The notes under the pieces are model-generated. The model was not told the DNA's origin, did no database searches, and saw nothing but the letters and a program-made list of their open reading frames with translations. A DNA stretch of 64,000 bases, from contig SMMW01000518.1 of NCBI GenBank assembly GCA_004794655.1, forward strand, positions 1,614,001-1,678,000, read 5' to 3'. This DNA comes from Marisa cornuarietis (Eukaryota; Mollusca; Gastropoda; Architaenioglossa; Ampullariidae). This document shows positions 1 to 10,238 of the stretch, in pieces. The number at the start of each line of letters is the position of its first letter. The first letter of the stretch is position 1. Position numbers and translations under genes: made by a program.

Positions 1-1865
1 CTTTGGTATTGTAATGGTTTTTGTAGCATAAACTGGTGACAATATGCGTTGGATTACACATACGCGCGGACGCGCCTGAACAGTTCATGAGTTGACAGAT
101 CTCCTTGGGTGAAGGTTTTTTTTTTTAATGTGAATATAACAATGACGTCGTTCATGGCAAGACATGGAGAAGTTAACAAAAACATTTCTGGCTGCATAAC
201 TTTTGCTTTCCATTTTTTTAAAGGTCGTTTGACGTCAAACGCTGTCACACTAATTTTGTCACAGAGCTCGGACGGCCCGGGACCCGGCCAATTTCCGGCA
301 GCTAGCCGGCGACAGCGGAGACTGCTGCTCAATGCTGCACGCGCTCGCTCTTCTTTGATCCGGCCGAGTGCAATGCTAGCTAGCTAGTGCATTCGCGAGA
401 CCGCAGCCGGCGAAGACATTGTTTATGCTAGGGCAGCGAATTAAGATCCTGACACTTGATTATGTTGAGTGGCAGTGACCTGTGCATGTCAACTACAGAA
501 CATGGACGCTCCGGGACATCGCGAGAATTTGCGTCAAGAGCGACCAGGGAAACAGTCGAAAAGAGAAAGGCAGGCGCGTTTACGATCCAGAGCAGATCTA
601 ACATGCAGCTGTTAGCTAGACTAGCGCGCGAGGCACTTCAACATCCGACGATGATGTTTGCAAAGCCAAGCACACACGCCGCAACAGCTGACGGCGCTGG
701 CCCGGAAGTCCCATGTGAACATGCGCACAGTGGCGGCGGCGCACTCTGTGGTTGTTTACAAGACGACTGACTGCACGAGCGATCTTGGCCGCAAACGGCA
801 GGCTAGGGGGGTGGAGGGAGGGAGAGAAAAGTGGCAGTGCTGCTGCATGTTGTGCGGTGAGATCAGCTCGCGCCCATTTCTGCTAGCTCAGAAACAAGAC
901 AGCTGGGCGACCCTGACGTGCCTTTGTTTTCCAAAGAACGCAAACATGTCGACTCTTTTTATAGATCAGTGTCTCTCTCTCTCCTCCCCCCACTCACTCA
1001 CAATTACACTATATCTCCTCCATACACATAGTGTATACATATACAAAGATTAGGGTTTTTTTTTAAAGAAAAACAAACTCGTCTGTCTCTTACGCGATGC
1101 GTAAAACAAGCTGTCGACAATTATTAATTCCAAGCCCACAGTTTTCATGACTGTTTCATGGAGCTTCTCGATTTCTTGAACGGCCTGTGCGTGGGAGGTG
1201 CTGTGCGAAAAGGCGAAAAGGTCGCTTTCACACTTCAGCATCTATTACACCTCGCCTTCCGACTTGAAAAGGTTACACACTTAAAAAAAAAAGGTTCCGT
1301 CAATTTTCTTTAGCTTTAAGGTTGAGGACTGTGTGTGTGTGTGTGTAATCTGTACGCGCGCATGTGTATGTACATTCTTCTGTGTGTGTGTGTGTGTGTG
1401 TGTGTCCATCAGTAACGAAACGACTCCTCCACCGTCTCATTCCGGCCTCTCTGCCACTTGCTGCTGACCGAAATCACTACGACTTCTCGCTGACACTTGC
1501 TGCAGACCGTCATCACTACGACTTGCTGCTGACCGTCATCACTACTTGTCGCTGACACTTGCTGCTGACCGTCATCACTACGACTTGCTGCTGAAACAGC
1601 TGCTGCGCACCACACGTCACGCAACTGCATCTGCTGCGCAACTCTGCCGCACCTGGTGTGCCAGCCGCAGTCCCAGAGTCATTTACCCCGCAGCTCTCGC
1701 CGATCATTCATTACCCTCCTTCCTTGCCCCCCATCCCCACTCTGGCACTGTACTGAGCACGATAAAGTCCCAACCTCTAGCAAACCAGATCTCTTTTATT
1801 CTCTTCCCAAACATACATATTTCATCTCGGTTCCCCTTACCCTCAATTCTCATCATCCCCGCACG
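1..1865. other. intergenic, no recognised gene; GT microsatellites and a 39-bp minisatellite
   Basis: No open frame in this stretch resembles a known protein. The first ~900 bases are relatively CpG-rich. There are (GT)n runs at about 1331-1346 and 1380-1405 and the minisatellite listed separately. Open frames on both strands (for example + 658-1053 and - 54-332) are short and low in complexity, so I regard them as chance. Confidence 0.6.
1455..1594. repeat. 39-bp tandem minisatellite
   Basis: Units start at 1455, 1494 and 1556 with CACTTGCTGC and end in CTCGCTGA or TGCTGCTGA. The first and last units are 39 bp. The middle one is expanded by an extra internal 'CTTGCTGCTGACCGTCATCA' segment. 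Because 39 is a multiple of three, one frame reads a repeated LAADR(N/H)HYD peptide, but no gene context supports translation. Confidence 0.75.
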
Positions 1866-2078
1866 TCCTAAGCCAGAGGTTTTCAAACTGTGGTACGCGT
1901 ACCACTACTGGTAAGCGAAGGTATGACGAGTGGTACGAGAGCACCATACGCCAAAATAAAAGAATGTGTATATATATTTTACGGGGGCTGGATGTAGGGT
2001 TGGGAGGTGGTACTCGGTCAATTCGAATTTTCGAAAGTGGTACGCGTCTGGAAAAGTTTGAAAACCTCCGTCCTAAAC
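1866..2078. mobile_element. hAT-type MITE with 8-bp target site duplication
   Basis: The element proper is 1874-2070 (197 bp). Its left end begins CAGAGGTTTTCAAACTG. The reverse complement of its right end begins CGGAGGTTTTCAAACTT, so 15 of 17 bases match. The flanks TCCTAAGC (1866-1873) and TCCTAAAC (2071-2078) form an 8-bp direct repeat with one mismatch, the duplication size typical of hAT transposons. The subterminal sequence repeats GTACGCGT near both ends. It contains no transposase and is therefore non-autonomous. Confidence 0.85.
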
Positions 2079-3515
2079 TGATACGGCCTTTGTTGCTGAC
2101 ACGGCCTAAAACACCAACAACCCCTGCCCTTCACCTCCATTCCCATAGAAAGAGTGCTTAAGGCTTCAGAGGCACACAGGATGAAGATTACTCGCAAATG
2201 GAAGGCAATGCCAAGTCGGTGATTTTCACGTGTCCATAATACATGCTGGCCAGGAAATCCAGCGCTCCCTCTCGTCGACGAGAAGGCGGCGGCGGCATAA
2301 AGGCGGCAACGCGGTGTTTAAAACAACAGACCGACGGAAGAGTCGATGGTGTCCAATGCTGCGAAAAGATCCCTGCGATTACTATGCGGTGCTGCGGGTG
2401 CGCTGTACTGCGTCCGTACTACATTGATGCGCAAGCAGCGCCGACGATGGCTTCTACAGCTTCCGCAGCGTCATGTTCGCCCGGCCGAGTCAGGACCACC
2501 TGCTCACGGCTGTCGTCGCTCGTCTGTCAAAAAAAAAAAGGCCCGCGCCTTGCACGAGGGGAGACGGAGGAGACCAAGGCGCGCCAGACGAGGTGGGAGG
2601 AAGGGAGGGAGAAACGGAAGAAGAAAGCCACTTGATTGGTCGTCGACTCTGCTGTCACATGTGCACGTGCAGCGTGGTTTTGCGAACAGAGAGAGAGCGA
2701 GAAAGAGAGAGAGAGAGGACGACTGTAGGGATAACGACTAGCAGCCGGTGTGGTTGTGACCGAGACCCGACTAGGCCGCCTTGATCGAGAAATCAACTTC
2801 AACTTGATCAGCGCAGCCGATGAACAGGAGTTAGGGTGGGAGAGTAGCAGCCTTAGAGCACGCGGGGCCGTGGGCGAGTGTCGTATGCAGGGCCCCCGGA
2901 GTTCGAGAGCTGTAAGTGCAGGCTATATACCGTATCACAAGACTCTCCTATCGCGGGACCCGCTCAGACGCTGGGCCTGGGGCGGTCGCCCCAGTTGCCA
3001 CCCCAAAACACGGGTGGGATGAGGTTGGGGTATGATGGGCGGGAGGGCAGAGGTTTAGGAGGGATGCGTAGTACATGTTGGTACGTCACAACATTCGCGT
3101 CCCCCCCCCTCCGTATCTTTATGCGACAACAGGCTTGTATCGCCTCTTTCGTAGCGTTTTCTTTTTTCCTCCCTTTCCCCTCCCCCCCCCCAACCTTTAG
3201 GTTTTTCATTGCCGTCTTCCTCTCTCCACTTCCCCTCTAGCGTTTTCATCTTTTTCTTCTCCTCCTTCACAAAACGACTCATGCTCAGAATCAAGAGATA
3301 GCGGGAAAGAAATTTAGATCAGCAGTTCTTCAGCAACGATCACTGTACTATTAGAATGAGTTTGCAAGGTCACACGGACCAGCAAACAAATATTTCTTGA
3401 GATAAGGGGGATTGAACCTGCCAGAAACAGCTGCGACAACAGCAACAACAGTAATGATAATTTTTTTTAAGATGATCTCGGCGATTTTCAGGCCTCTCGC
3501 CGAACATACTCGAGT
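2079..3515. other. intergenic, no recognised gene
   Basis: This stretch holds a purine-rich (AG)n tract near 2690-2720 and pyrimidine-rich tracts near 3105-3260. Overlapping open frames on both strands (2243-2802) have unusual Arg/Lys-rich compositions caused by the simple sequence. None resembles a known protein. Confidence 0.5.
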
Positions 3516-3750
3516 GTCCCGGTGGCGCAGCGGTAATGCGTTTGTCACCAAGATCGTGGCGCTATAGGCTTAGATCTCACCGCCACCAAACGGTTCTCTT
3601 TGGATGTGGCAGCTGTTTACAGGACTGGATTAGCTCATCGTGGTATATTGCTCCAGTTGCTGGCAGAGTGGAGCTAGCCAGGATATTGGAAATGGCCTAC
3701 TCGCGCCTACTCCCTTATGGCAACTATGATGCACCAATTAAACTTTTTTT
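3516..3750 (+). mobile_element. tRNA-derived SINE copy
   Basis: The copy opens with a tRNA-like head, GTCCCGGTGGCGCAGCGGTAA, in which TGGCGCAGCGG stands for box A. Box B (GGCTTAGATCTC) is degenerate. A body of ~150 bp follows and the copy ends in a run of about 12 T near 3740. The segment 'TTTGTCACC' after box A and the 'GATCTC' of box B are shared with the minus-strand copy at 11,388-11,529, so both probably belong to one family. It is not a functional tRNA because the stems do not close and box B is damaged. The body boundaries are approximate. Confidence 0.6.
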
Positions 3751-3825
3751 TTTTTTGCTGGCGGTGTGTGTGTGGGGGGGAGGGGGTAAGAGCAGGCTTC
3801 CTCGTGGTCTGAGCCATCATCAGAT

Positions 3826-4522
3826 GTAGATGTACACCCATTTCCGATTGGATGACATACCTTGGCAGCTCGGCCAAGCCTGACAACGTCGCCATTGTCC
3901 AAGTCTACACTCCGACTTCTTTCCACGAAGATAAAGCGGAAGAGTTCCACGATCACCTAGAAAAGTTCATAGAGGCAGCATCACAGGACAGTCTAGGCAC
4001 ATCGGAGACTAGATTGCCAAAATCATACGCGTACCAACAGGCAGGAATGGTAGGTAAATTTGTGGCCTGTATAAAACCAAAGACGAGGGCCTAAGACTTC
4101 CAGAGTTTGCACAGAGCCACCGACTTAGCCAAAGCCCTCCATCACAACTAGGAATCAACGCCGGCAGCATGACACTCTCCGGATGATTTGGTCCATTTCC
4201 ACACAGAGTTCATTCAACTGCCGCGGTGTTTCAAATCCAACATTAGCAAGGCTAACAACAAGTCATATACTGGCCAACCACACTGCTGCCATAGCCTTGT
4301 CTTAGCGAGCCTTAAGTCGACGCTGAAGGTGAAACGTCAATCAACCAAGCGCCGAATTCGCTTTGACTTGGATAAGCTGCAAGACCCAACGCTGAGGAGA
4401 TCAAAAGGCCCATGGTGAAGGCAAATTCGCAGTCCAAACTGCGATGTAGACACCCTCAAGGAAAACATCAAAGATGCACTACCTTCAACAGTCCAAAAGG
4501 TTCCAGGAACTAAGCAACTTCC
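3826..4522 (+). pseudogene. decayed non-LTR retrotransposon endonuclease fragment
   Basis: Broken frames on the plus strand read the endonuclease part of a LINE ORF2. The pieces are CTPISDWMTYLGSSAKPDN and IVQVYTPTS (about 3830-3920), then EEFHDHLEKFIEAAS, then MVGKF and LPEFAQSHRL, then SLVLASL...KRRIRFDLDKLQDPTL (about 4295-4395), then DVDTLKENIKDALPSTVQKV (4446-4505). Several stops and frameshifts interrupt it, and the catalytic DxN segment between EAAS and VGKF appears deleted. The last piece corresponds to residues near the start of the separate minus-strand reverse-transcriptase copy at 8.1-10.2 kb, so this is another copy of a related element. Dead. Confidence 0.75.
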
Positions 4523-7515
4523 AACTATATTCACACGTTAACAAAGACTTACATTGTTGTTATCTCAAAAAACGATAAAATGCAAGTTCAAATTACATGG
4601 AAAAGTTACATGTCTAAATGACATCTTTACACGGTGGTTTGAATGATTTTCATCGCCTTTAAACAAATGAAAAAAGAAACACGACAACGGAGACTAATGG
4701 TTTGCTTGTTGTGCAACGTTACCTCCTGTAAAAGCTACTCAGTTATGCGGAAAGAACACGATTTCTGCGTAAAGGTGAGATGGTGCCATGACCCAGGACT
4801 GGGTTTATGGTCGCGCTAGATGCTTATAAAATACAGTTTTAGCAGTTTGTCTGACTACTAGCCGCTAGCAGTTAGCTAACCCAGCCTCTGGATGTCAGCT
4901 ACGCTGTCATAACATTTTTCCTGCTGCAATCTATTCGGTAATTTTCTTTTCTAAAAATATTTATAAAACACGAGCAGACTGCCGACGTAAGCTCAGTAAT
5001 TATCACAACACTTTTCTGTAAACTAAAGGACCCACAAACCGCCTTAAAAACAAAAGGAAAGCAGCTAGACCAACCACACATCCCATAAGTATACAGTTGA
5101 CTCGCGGTCTTCACAAAAGCTATGGGCGCAGAACTCGCGCGTATGCGGAAAATCTCCAGCCTACCAAATCATAACTCTTCATACAGTTAAAATTTCCTAT
5201 GAAGACTTACTGCAACAGATTCAGGTTGACAATGAGGGAGTCTAAGTAAGGAAATCGACCAGTCATTCCACGAATCATGACTTCACACACCTATAAATAC
5301 AAGTTTATATATTTAAATGTTGGAAATGAAGCTCCTAACAATCATACAGTGCTTTTCTTCGTCGTTTTCGCTTTTATTCAGTCATGCTTACTTATTCCGC
5401 CATTGTTGCGCTTGATTGAAGATTTTTAGGGGAAGTAACTCTCCAAGGGCGGTAGTTATGAAGCGAGGGTAGGTCTTTGCCCTGGGGCAACACTGGGAAC
5501 TCATGGACGAATGTGTTGTTTCCAAAATCATAAAGGTGTTTCCAGAATTCGTAGATGTTTTTACCCCTGGAACTGTACTCATAAAACGGAAGCAAAGGTG
5601 TCATGGGGTAAAGAAACATGAAGTACTGCCCTCGGGGTTTGGATATCGCTTTATAACTTCGCAAGCAAGACGCTTTTCCTTCAGTTTCACATTATGATTC
5701 TTACTCTTGCTACGGCCCCAGGTATCGTGGTAGACAAAGTTACTGTTAAAATGCACTATATTAAACGTGAATTCTGCACAGAAAATCACAATACATAACA
5801 ACCAGTCGCTCACAAGAATCTCATTTTATAAACACGTTTCTTCTGCAAACGGTCGTTGATGAAGTACAGTCGACTGATATGCGCTAATATGGGCAGGTAG
5901 TCATAATGGAGATGATGTTTACATAGTGCAGTCCGTCTACGAAAAAAAAAATGTTATCTGGGAAGGGGTCGCGACACAGACGGTTTAATGAGGTTTTACT
6001 GTATTGTTGACTATATTTAAGACACAAAAAGGACACTACACTAGGTATGATAAGTCAGATTCACATCACTAATAATATTAATATTATGTTATATAATTGT
6101 ATTAATACTAATTAATATTAATGAAATTAGTCTATTTTACGCATTTAGGATTTAAGAACTTTTTGAAGATGTTTTTAAAATTTTCTAGTCTACACGCATA
6201 GTCTGAGATTTTTCTTAGTAACCTGAGTAATAGTGCAGTACTAGTAGAACTTGAAGATTCAAAACATGAATGGCCCACACTACAGAAAGTCCAAGCGCTG
6301 GTAGATGGTCAAGGGCAACCAGGCGTGTAGGGACCGAACACGTAAACGGAAAAAGAACGCATGTGAATAAGCAGACTCAAGTGGGAGTCAGATATGCACC
6401 TGCACACCAGTTAAAAGACAAACGTCTGGAAGAAGTGTTTTCCAAACATGGCCTGAATGCTTAAGACAGAACGGTATAGTGAGAGTTCGGGATTTCCTGA
6501 CCGGAGGGACCCCTCCACTTCTTCTTCACCTCAAACTCCAAACACACAAGGCAACGAGCGATGTGGCGAGTGCGCAATGCGTTACGTCACGCGGAGATCA
6601 TGACAGGCACGTTCCAATTGCCGACCCTGCGTCACATGAGGCTTTACATCAGGTACCGGCGACTGCCACTGCCCTTTTACGTGTCGCTGCCGCTGCGCCT
6701 AGCGTGATAATAGGCGCCCCCCCCCACACACACACACACACACACACACTCCTCTCGTCTCTGCTCCCACTGTTACTTTTCGGCACTTTGTCCAAAACGT
6801 TTTGCTTCACTGCGCAGTGACAAAATACCCTGTCGTGTCGATTCCGGACTTCCAGCCGCTGTGACCGCATCCTCTCCAGCACGCGGACGTCTCACTGGAG
6901 TGTTTTGTGGTCAATTCGGCAAACCTCTGCGAATGTTAGTCCCACTTAAACCCTCAAATGGAGCGGAACATGAAGGAAATGCTTTGCTTCTTCTAATTCC
7001 TCTTGATTCTGGTGGTCATGCCAGAAAAGCGGGAACTCGTCCTGTGCAAAAGACGCTTCTGATCAACCAGCACTCACTTTCTGATTCGCGAGACAATAAT
7101 CTACTCCTCATATGCTTAGGACCTTGCTGCGTGCGTCTATGGTCTGACCCCCATTTCTCTATTGCTCTTCCTACGGCCTACAGTGCCAGTCGCTAGTCTT
7201 AGGGCTTTCTGTCGGAGTGGAGAGCATAATGACGATAGCAAAGGCCAACAACAGCAACAAACAAAAACCTTGATGAGGGGGAGCAAAAATAAAAAGGACC
7301 GTTAAGGGCCAGCCCAAATTACACACGTAATTAAGCTAGCTTAACTGCACGTGGCGTTGACATTACTTTGTTTCATAAAAATGTTACGATTTTTTGCAAA
7401 TTATTTTTTGGGGGTGGGGGTTAGGGGATGTTATGAATTGATACAAATTTTAACTTTTGCCGCCACCGAAGAAGACTACCAAAAGCTGTAGTATATAGCT
7501 CCGCATAGTCACGCT
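4523..7515. other. intergenic, no recognised gene
   Basis: I see a (CA)n run at about 6726-6749 and an AT-rich patch near 6060-6130. The minus-strand frame at 5392-5664 (about 90 aa) and its neighbour at 5601-5813 are open but unlike any family I recognise. Confidence 0.5.
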
Positions 7516-7743
7516 CAGGAGTATGGGGCGCCAAGAGGGGAATTTTCTCTACTTTCTCTCTCTAGCAGTCTAGCTAGAGAATGCATTTTGTAACTACAGA
7601 ATGAGTTCTTTAACTATAGAATGTATTCTATAAGTAGAGAATGAGTTCTGTACGCGCAGAATGCGCTCTGTAACTACAGAATGCATTCTATAGCTAGAGA
7701 GAGAAAGTAGAAAAAATTCCCCTCTTGGCGCCCCATACAGGAG
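7516..7743. mobile_element. inverted-repeat MITE with 6-bp target duplication and internal palindromic satellite
   Basis: The element is 7522-7737 (216 bp). Both ends read TATGGGGCGCCAAGAGGGGA inward, and the match continues to about 45 bp with one mismatch (left arm 7522-7566, right arm about 7693-7737). The perfect direct repeat CAGGAG flanks it at 7516-7521 and 7738-7743. Between the arms are six head-to-tail 20-bp units (7578-7697). No coding capacity is visible. The 6-bp duplication and the TATGGGGC end do not let me assign a superfamily. Confidence 0.9.
7578..7697. repeat. six tandem 20-bp units, each carrying an AGAATGCATTCT-like palindrome
   Basis: Units start at 7578, 7598, 7618, 7638, 7658 and 7678. 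The consensus is AGAATGCATTCTGTAACTAC, and the last unit reads AGAATGCATTCTATAGCTAG. The first 12 bases of the consensus are a perfect palindrome around ATGCAT. Individual units vary, but most keep self-complementarity. The array occupies the whole centre of the MITE. Confidence 0.9.
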
Positions 7744-8140
7744 GTACTGTCGCCACAGCGCTACCTGCTTTTATAACGCCGCGGTAAATGAGATCTTCAC
7801 TTCTTGACCTCTTGCCAAAACGTAGGCCAGACCTGCAATGTTGAAACCCTTACCTGTCGTGAATGGAACAAAGGATTTGTTTGCTCAGACAGATTTTGTA
7901 ATGAACTGAGCCCACGATTTTGAATTGATTTATTGTTGTGATCGAGTGGACATTTAAACATGAAGTCGTAAGAGCTTACTAAGTGTTGTTTGTTCGGCTC
8001 CACATTCACTCGCTGTACAATCGTACGTAGTTCTCACCTAGACGGATAGAATCGCTAACAGATAAAATTCCTATTGTGCGAGACCCGACTCCGCCTTTTT
8101 GCTGGCTGCACTGATGAGGACACTCACCTCTTCCCTCCCA
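7744..8140. other. intergenic, no recognised feature
   Basis: This lies between the MITE and the LINE tail. A 70-codon minus frame (7797-8009) has no recognisable similarity. Confidence 0.4.
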
Positions 8141-8149
8141 GTCAGTCAG

Positions 8150-9928
8150 TCAGTCAGTCGTCCCTTGCCTGGCACCTGGCGTTGGGGGGAGCACATGGAT
8201 AGACGCGGCAGCTGATAGGGCCCGCCACTCTTGCCTGTTTTGGGCAATAGTCAGCAGGTCCTGTACAGGACGACCAGTCCAGTCTTTGACGTTCGTAAGC
8301 CAGTTCTTTCTCTGACCACCGCGGCGTCGGCTACCCTCCAAGGTGCCTTGAAGGATAGTCTTCGACAAGGTGTCGTGCCGGGTTACATGGCCAAAGAAGA
8401 CCAGCTTACGTCGCTTGACTGTTGATAGTAGAGGTTCCTGGTGTCCTACCAGTGTGGCAATCTTGTTTCTTACAAAGTCGTTGGTTTTGTGTTCTTTGTA
8501 TGAGATCCGGAGCAGCCTCCTCAGACACTTGTGCTCGAATGCCTGGATTCTCCTTTCTGTTTCGGCGAGTAGAGTCCACGTGTCGCATCCGTAGAGCAGG
8601 ATCGGCACTACCAGGGATTTGTATAGCCTGTACTTGGTAGTGAACCTTATCTTGTGGCTATGCCAGATCCTATCTAGCCTAGCCATTGCTGCTGTTGCTG
8701 TTGCGATCCTGATGCGGATATCTTGCGTGGAGCTGCCGTCCTTGGAGAGAGTGGCTCCCAAGTACTTGAAGCTGCTTACCTCTTCGAGCTGTACCCCGTT
8801 CATATAGATCTCTGCTTTGCCGTTGCCATTGATCATAACTTTGCTCTTTTCTGTGCTTGTCTCCATTCCATATGCGTTTGAGCTGTCTGTCAGTCTGTTG
8901 GTGAGGTCTTGCAGTTCCTTGTTTGTACCTGGTAATAGATCTCTATCATCTGCAAAGCGTAGGTTGCAGATTGGTCTTCCACCGATTGAAATGGAGGTAT
9001 GGTGGTCATGAAGAGCTTCAAGCATGATGTTCTCCAAGAATATATTAAACAACACGGGTGATAGGGGACATCCTTGACGTACCCCTACTGTGGTACGAAA
9101 GTAAGCTCCTATTTGGTTGTTAAGCAAAACTGTACTCGTTGAGCTGTTATACAACGCTTCAACGACTTGGACAAGCCCTTCTTCAATGTTGAATTTCCGC
9201 ATCACATGCCATAGCCCCTCGTGCCAGACTCTGTCAAATGCCTTCTTAAAGTCAATGAAGTTGTGGTAAAGGTCCCGCTGATGCTGCAGATTCTTTTCTA
9301 TAAGAAGACGACAGTTGAAGATCTGCTCAACTGTGCTTCTACGTGGTCTGAAGCCAGCCTGTTCTTCTGCTAGCAGCTCTTCTGCGGTGGTTCTGATGCG
9401 GTTCTGTATGACCTTTAGCATGACTTTGCTTGGGTGACTGATAAGGCTTATTGTTCTGTAGTTCTGACACTGTTTGCTGTTTCCTTTCTTTGGGAGGGGA
9501 ATGATTAGTGACTTCGTCCATTCTCTGGGCCATTCCTTGCACTCCCAGACTCTTTGGCACAGAACAGTTAGGGCTTTTGTAGTTGCTTCCCCACCCTGCT
9601 TGAGCAGCTCAGCTGGTACATTATCAACGCCTGGTGACTTTCCTCCCTTCAGACTATGTACAGCTCTTTCGACCTCTTCCCGTAGGACTGGTATGTCTGC
9701 AGGTTCACTGTCTCTAGTCTGGTTGTTTTGGAGAATGTTGGCGTCGGTCTTCAGCTGGTAATTGTACAGGTCCTTGCAGTATTCTGTCCATCGGTTGAGT
9801 ACAGCATTGCCTTCTGTGAGAAGGTGACCATTGCTGTCTTCGATGACTGAGATCTTTTGCTGGTCTGTCTTAGTGAGGGTCTTTAGAAGTTGGTAGGCCT
9901 TTTTTGCTGTCACCTCGTGCCATTCCAA
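8150..9928 (-). CDS. LINE reverse transcriptase ORF (ORF2, partial)
   Basis: This frame of 592 codons encodes a non-LTR reverse transcriptase that would copy the element RNA at a nicked target. In order the motifs are NYRTISLIS (about 157-164), EEQAGFRPRRST (188-199), the first catalytic Asp in FIDFKKAFDRVW (224-235), GVRQGCPLSPVLFNIFLE (282-299) and the catalytic box FADD (325-328). Then come FKYLGATLSKDG, LLYGCDTWTL and a basic C-terminal region ending RRRGGQRKNWL. FADD is followed by RDLL, where many relatives have a hydrophobic residue. The frame begins without ATG because a one-base frameshift near 9925-9935 separates it from its upstream part. The stop codon lies inside the ACTG tail. 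It is probably inactive, but young to judge from the long intact frame. Confidence 0.85.
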   Translation of the reverse strand: MEWHEVTAKKAYQLLKTLTKTDQQKISVIEDSNGHLLTEGNAVLNRWTEYCKDLYNYQLKTDANILQNNQTRDSEPADIPVLREEVERAVHSLKGGKSPGVDNVPAELLKQGGEATTKALTVLCQRVWECKEWPREWTKSLIIPLPKKGNSKQCQNYRTISLISHPSKVMLKVIQNRIRTTAEELLAEEQAGFRPRRSTVEQIFNCRLLIEKNLQHQRDLYHNFIDFKKAFDRVWHEGLWHVMRKFNIEEGLVQVVEALYNSSTSTVLLNNQIGAYFRTTVGVRQGCPLSPVLFNIFLENIMLEALHDHHTSISIGGRPICNLRFADDRDLLPGTNKELQDLTNRLTDSSNAYGMETSTEKSKVMINGNGKAEIYMNGVQLEEVSSFKYLGATLSKDGSSTQDIRIRIATATAAMARLDRIWHSHKIRFTTKYRLYKSLVVPILLYGCDTWTLLAETERRIQAFEHKCLRRLLRISYKEHKTNDFVRNKIATLVGHQEPLLSTVKRRKLVFFGHVTRHDTLSKTILQGTLEGSRRRGGQRKNWLTNVKDWTGRPVQDLLTIAQNRQEWRALSAAASIHVLPPTPGARQGTTD

Positions 9929-10238
9929 CCTCTATGTCCTGGCACTGCTTCTCGATCCAGCTCTCTCTAGCTGCCTTCATCCCTTTCTTAATGGCACAAT
10001 TCACTTCTTTGTATTTGGTTGCTGCTTCTGGTTTGCTTTTCTTTTCTCTCTTCAAGGCCCTCCTTTGGTCACAGAAGTCTAGTATGTCGTTCGTGACCCA
10101 TGGCTGTTTCTTGTTTCTATGTCGCCCTAGAACCTCTTGGGCTGTCGACAGTAGCACCTCTTTGATATTTCCAGAGAGGGTGTCTACATCACAGTCCACC
10201 AGGTTCAGTGCGCCAAATTTTCCGCCAACCGTGGCCTT
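9929..10238 (-). pseudogene. upstream part of the LINE ORF2, out of frame with the RT by one base
   Basis: The minus frame reads KATVGGKFGALNLVDCDVD, then ENIKE-like and STAQEVLG-like text, KKQPWVTNDILDFCDQRRAL and SWIEKQCQDIE. This is the linker region between endonuclease and reverse transcriptase in this LINE group. After QCQDIE the true continuation (EWHEVTAKKAYQLLK) lies in another frame, so a single-base indel occurred around 9925-9935. Upstream of about 10,238 the similarity stops, which marks the 5' truncation. Confidence 0.7.

Larger units (their letters stand above)
8141..10238 (-). mobile_element. 5'-truncated non-LTR retrotransposon (LINE), 3' tail of GACT repeats
   Basis: Reading on the minus strand, recognisable element sequence begins near 10,238 (KATVGGKF, the linker after the endonuclease domain) and runs through the reverse transcriptase to a terminal (ACTG)n tail at 8141-8159. 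The endonuclease domain is absent, as expected from 5' truncation during target-primed reverse transcription. The plus-strand tail reads GTCAGTCAGTCAGTCAGTC. I did not find a convincing target site duplication. The clade is not assigned; the C-terminal region with LLYGCDTWTL is common in invertebrate LINEs. Confidence 0.8.

Noticed and set aside
3516..3600. true tRNA gene
   Set aside because: Box A is good, but box B is damaged and no acceptor or T stem closes; it is a SINE head.
5392..5813. possible minus-strand exons
   Set aside because: Open for ~90 codons but not recognisable, and no convincing splice chain to another exon.
7578..7697. CRISPR-like array
   Set aside because: The units are contiguous 20-mers with no spacers and sit inside a transposon in a eukaryotic genome.
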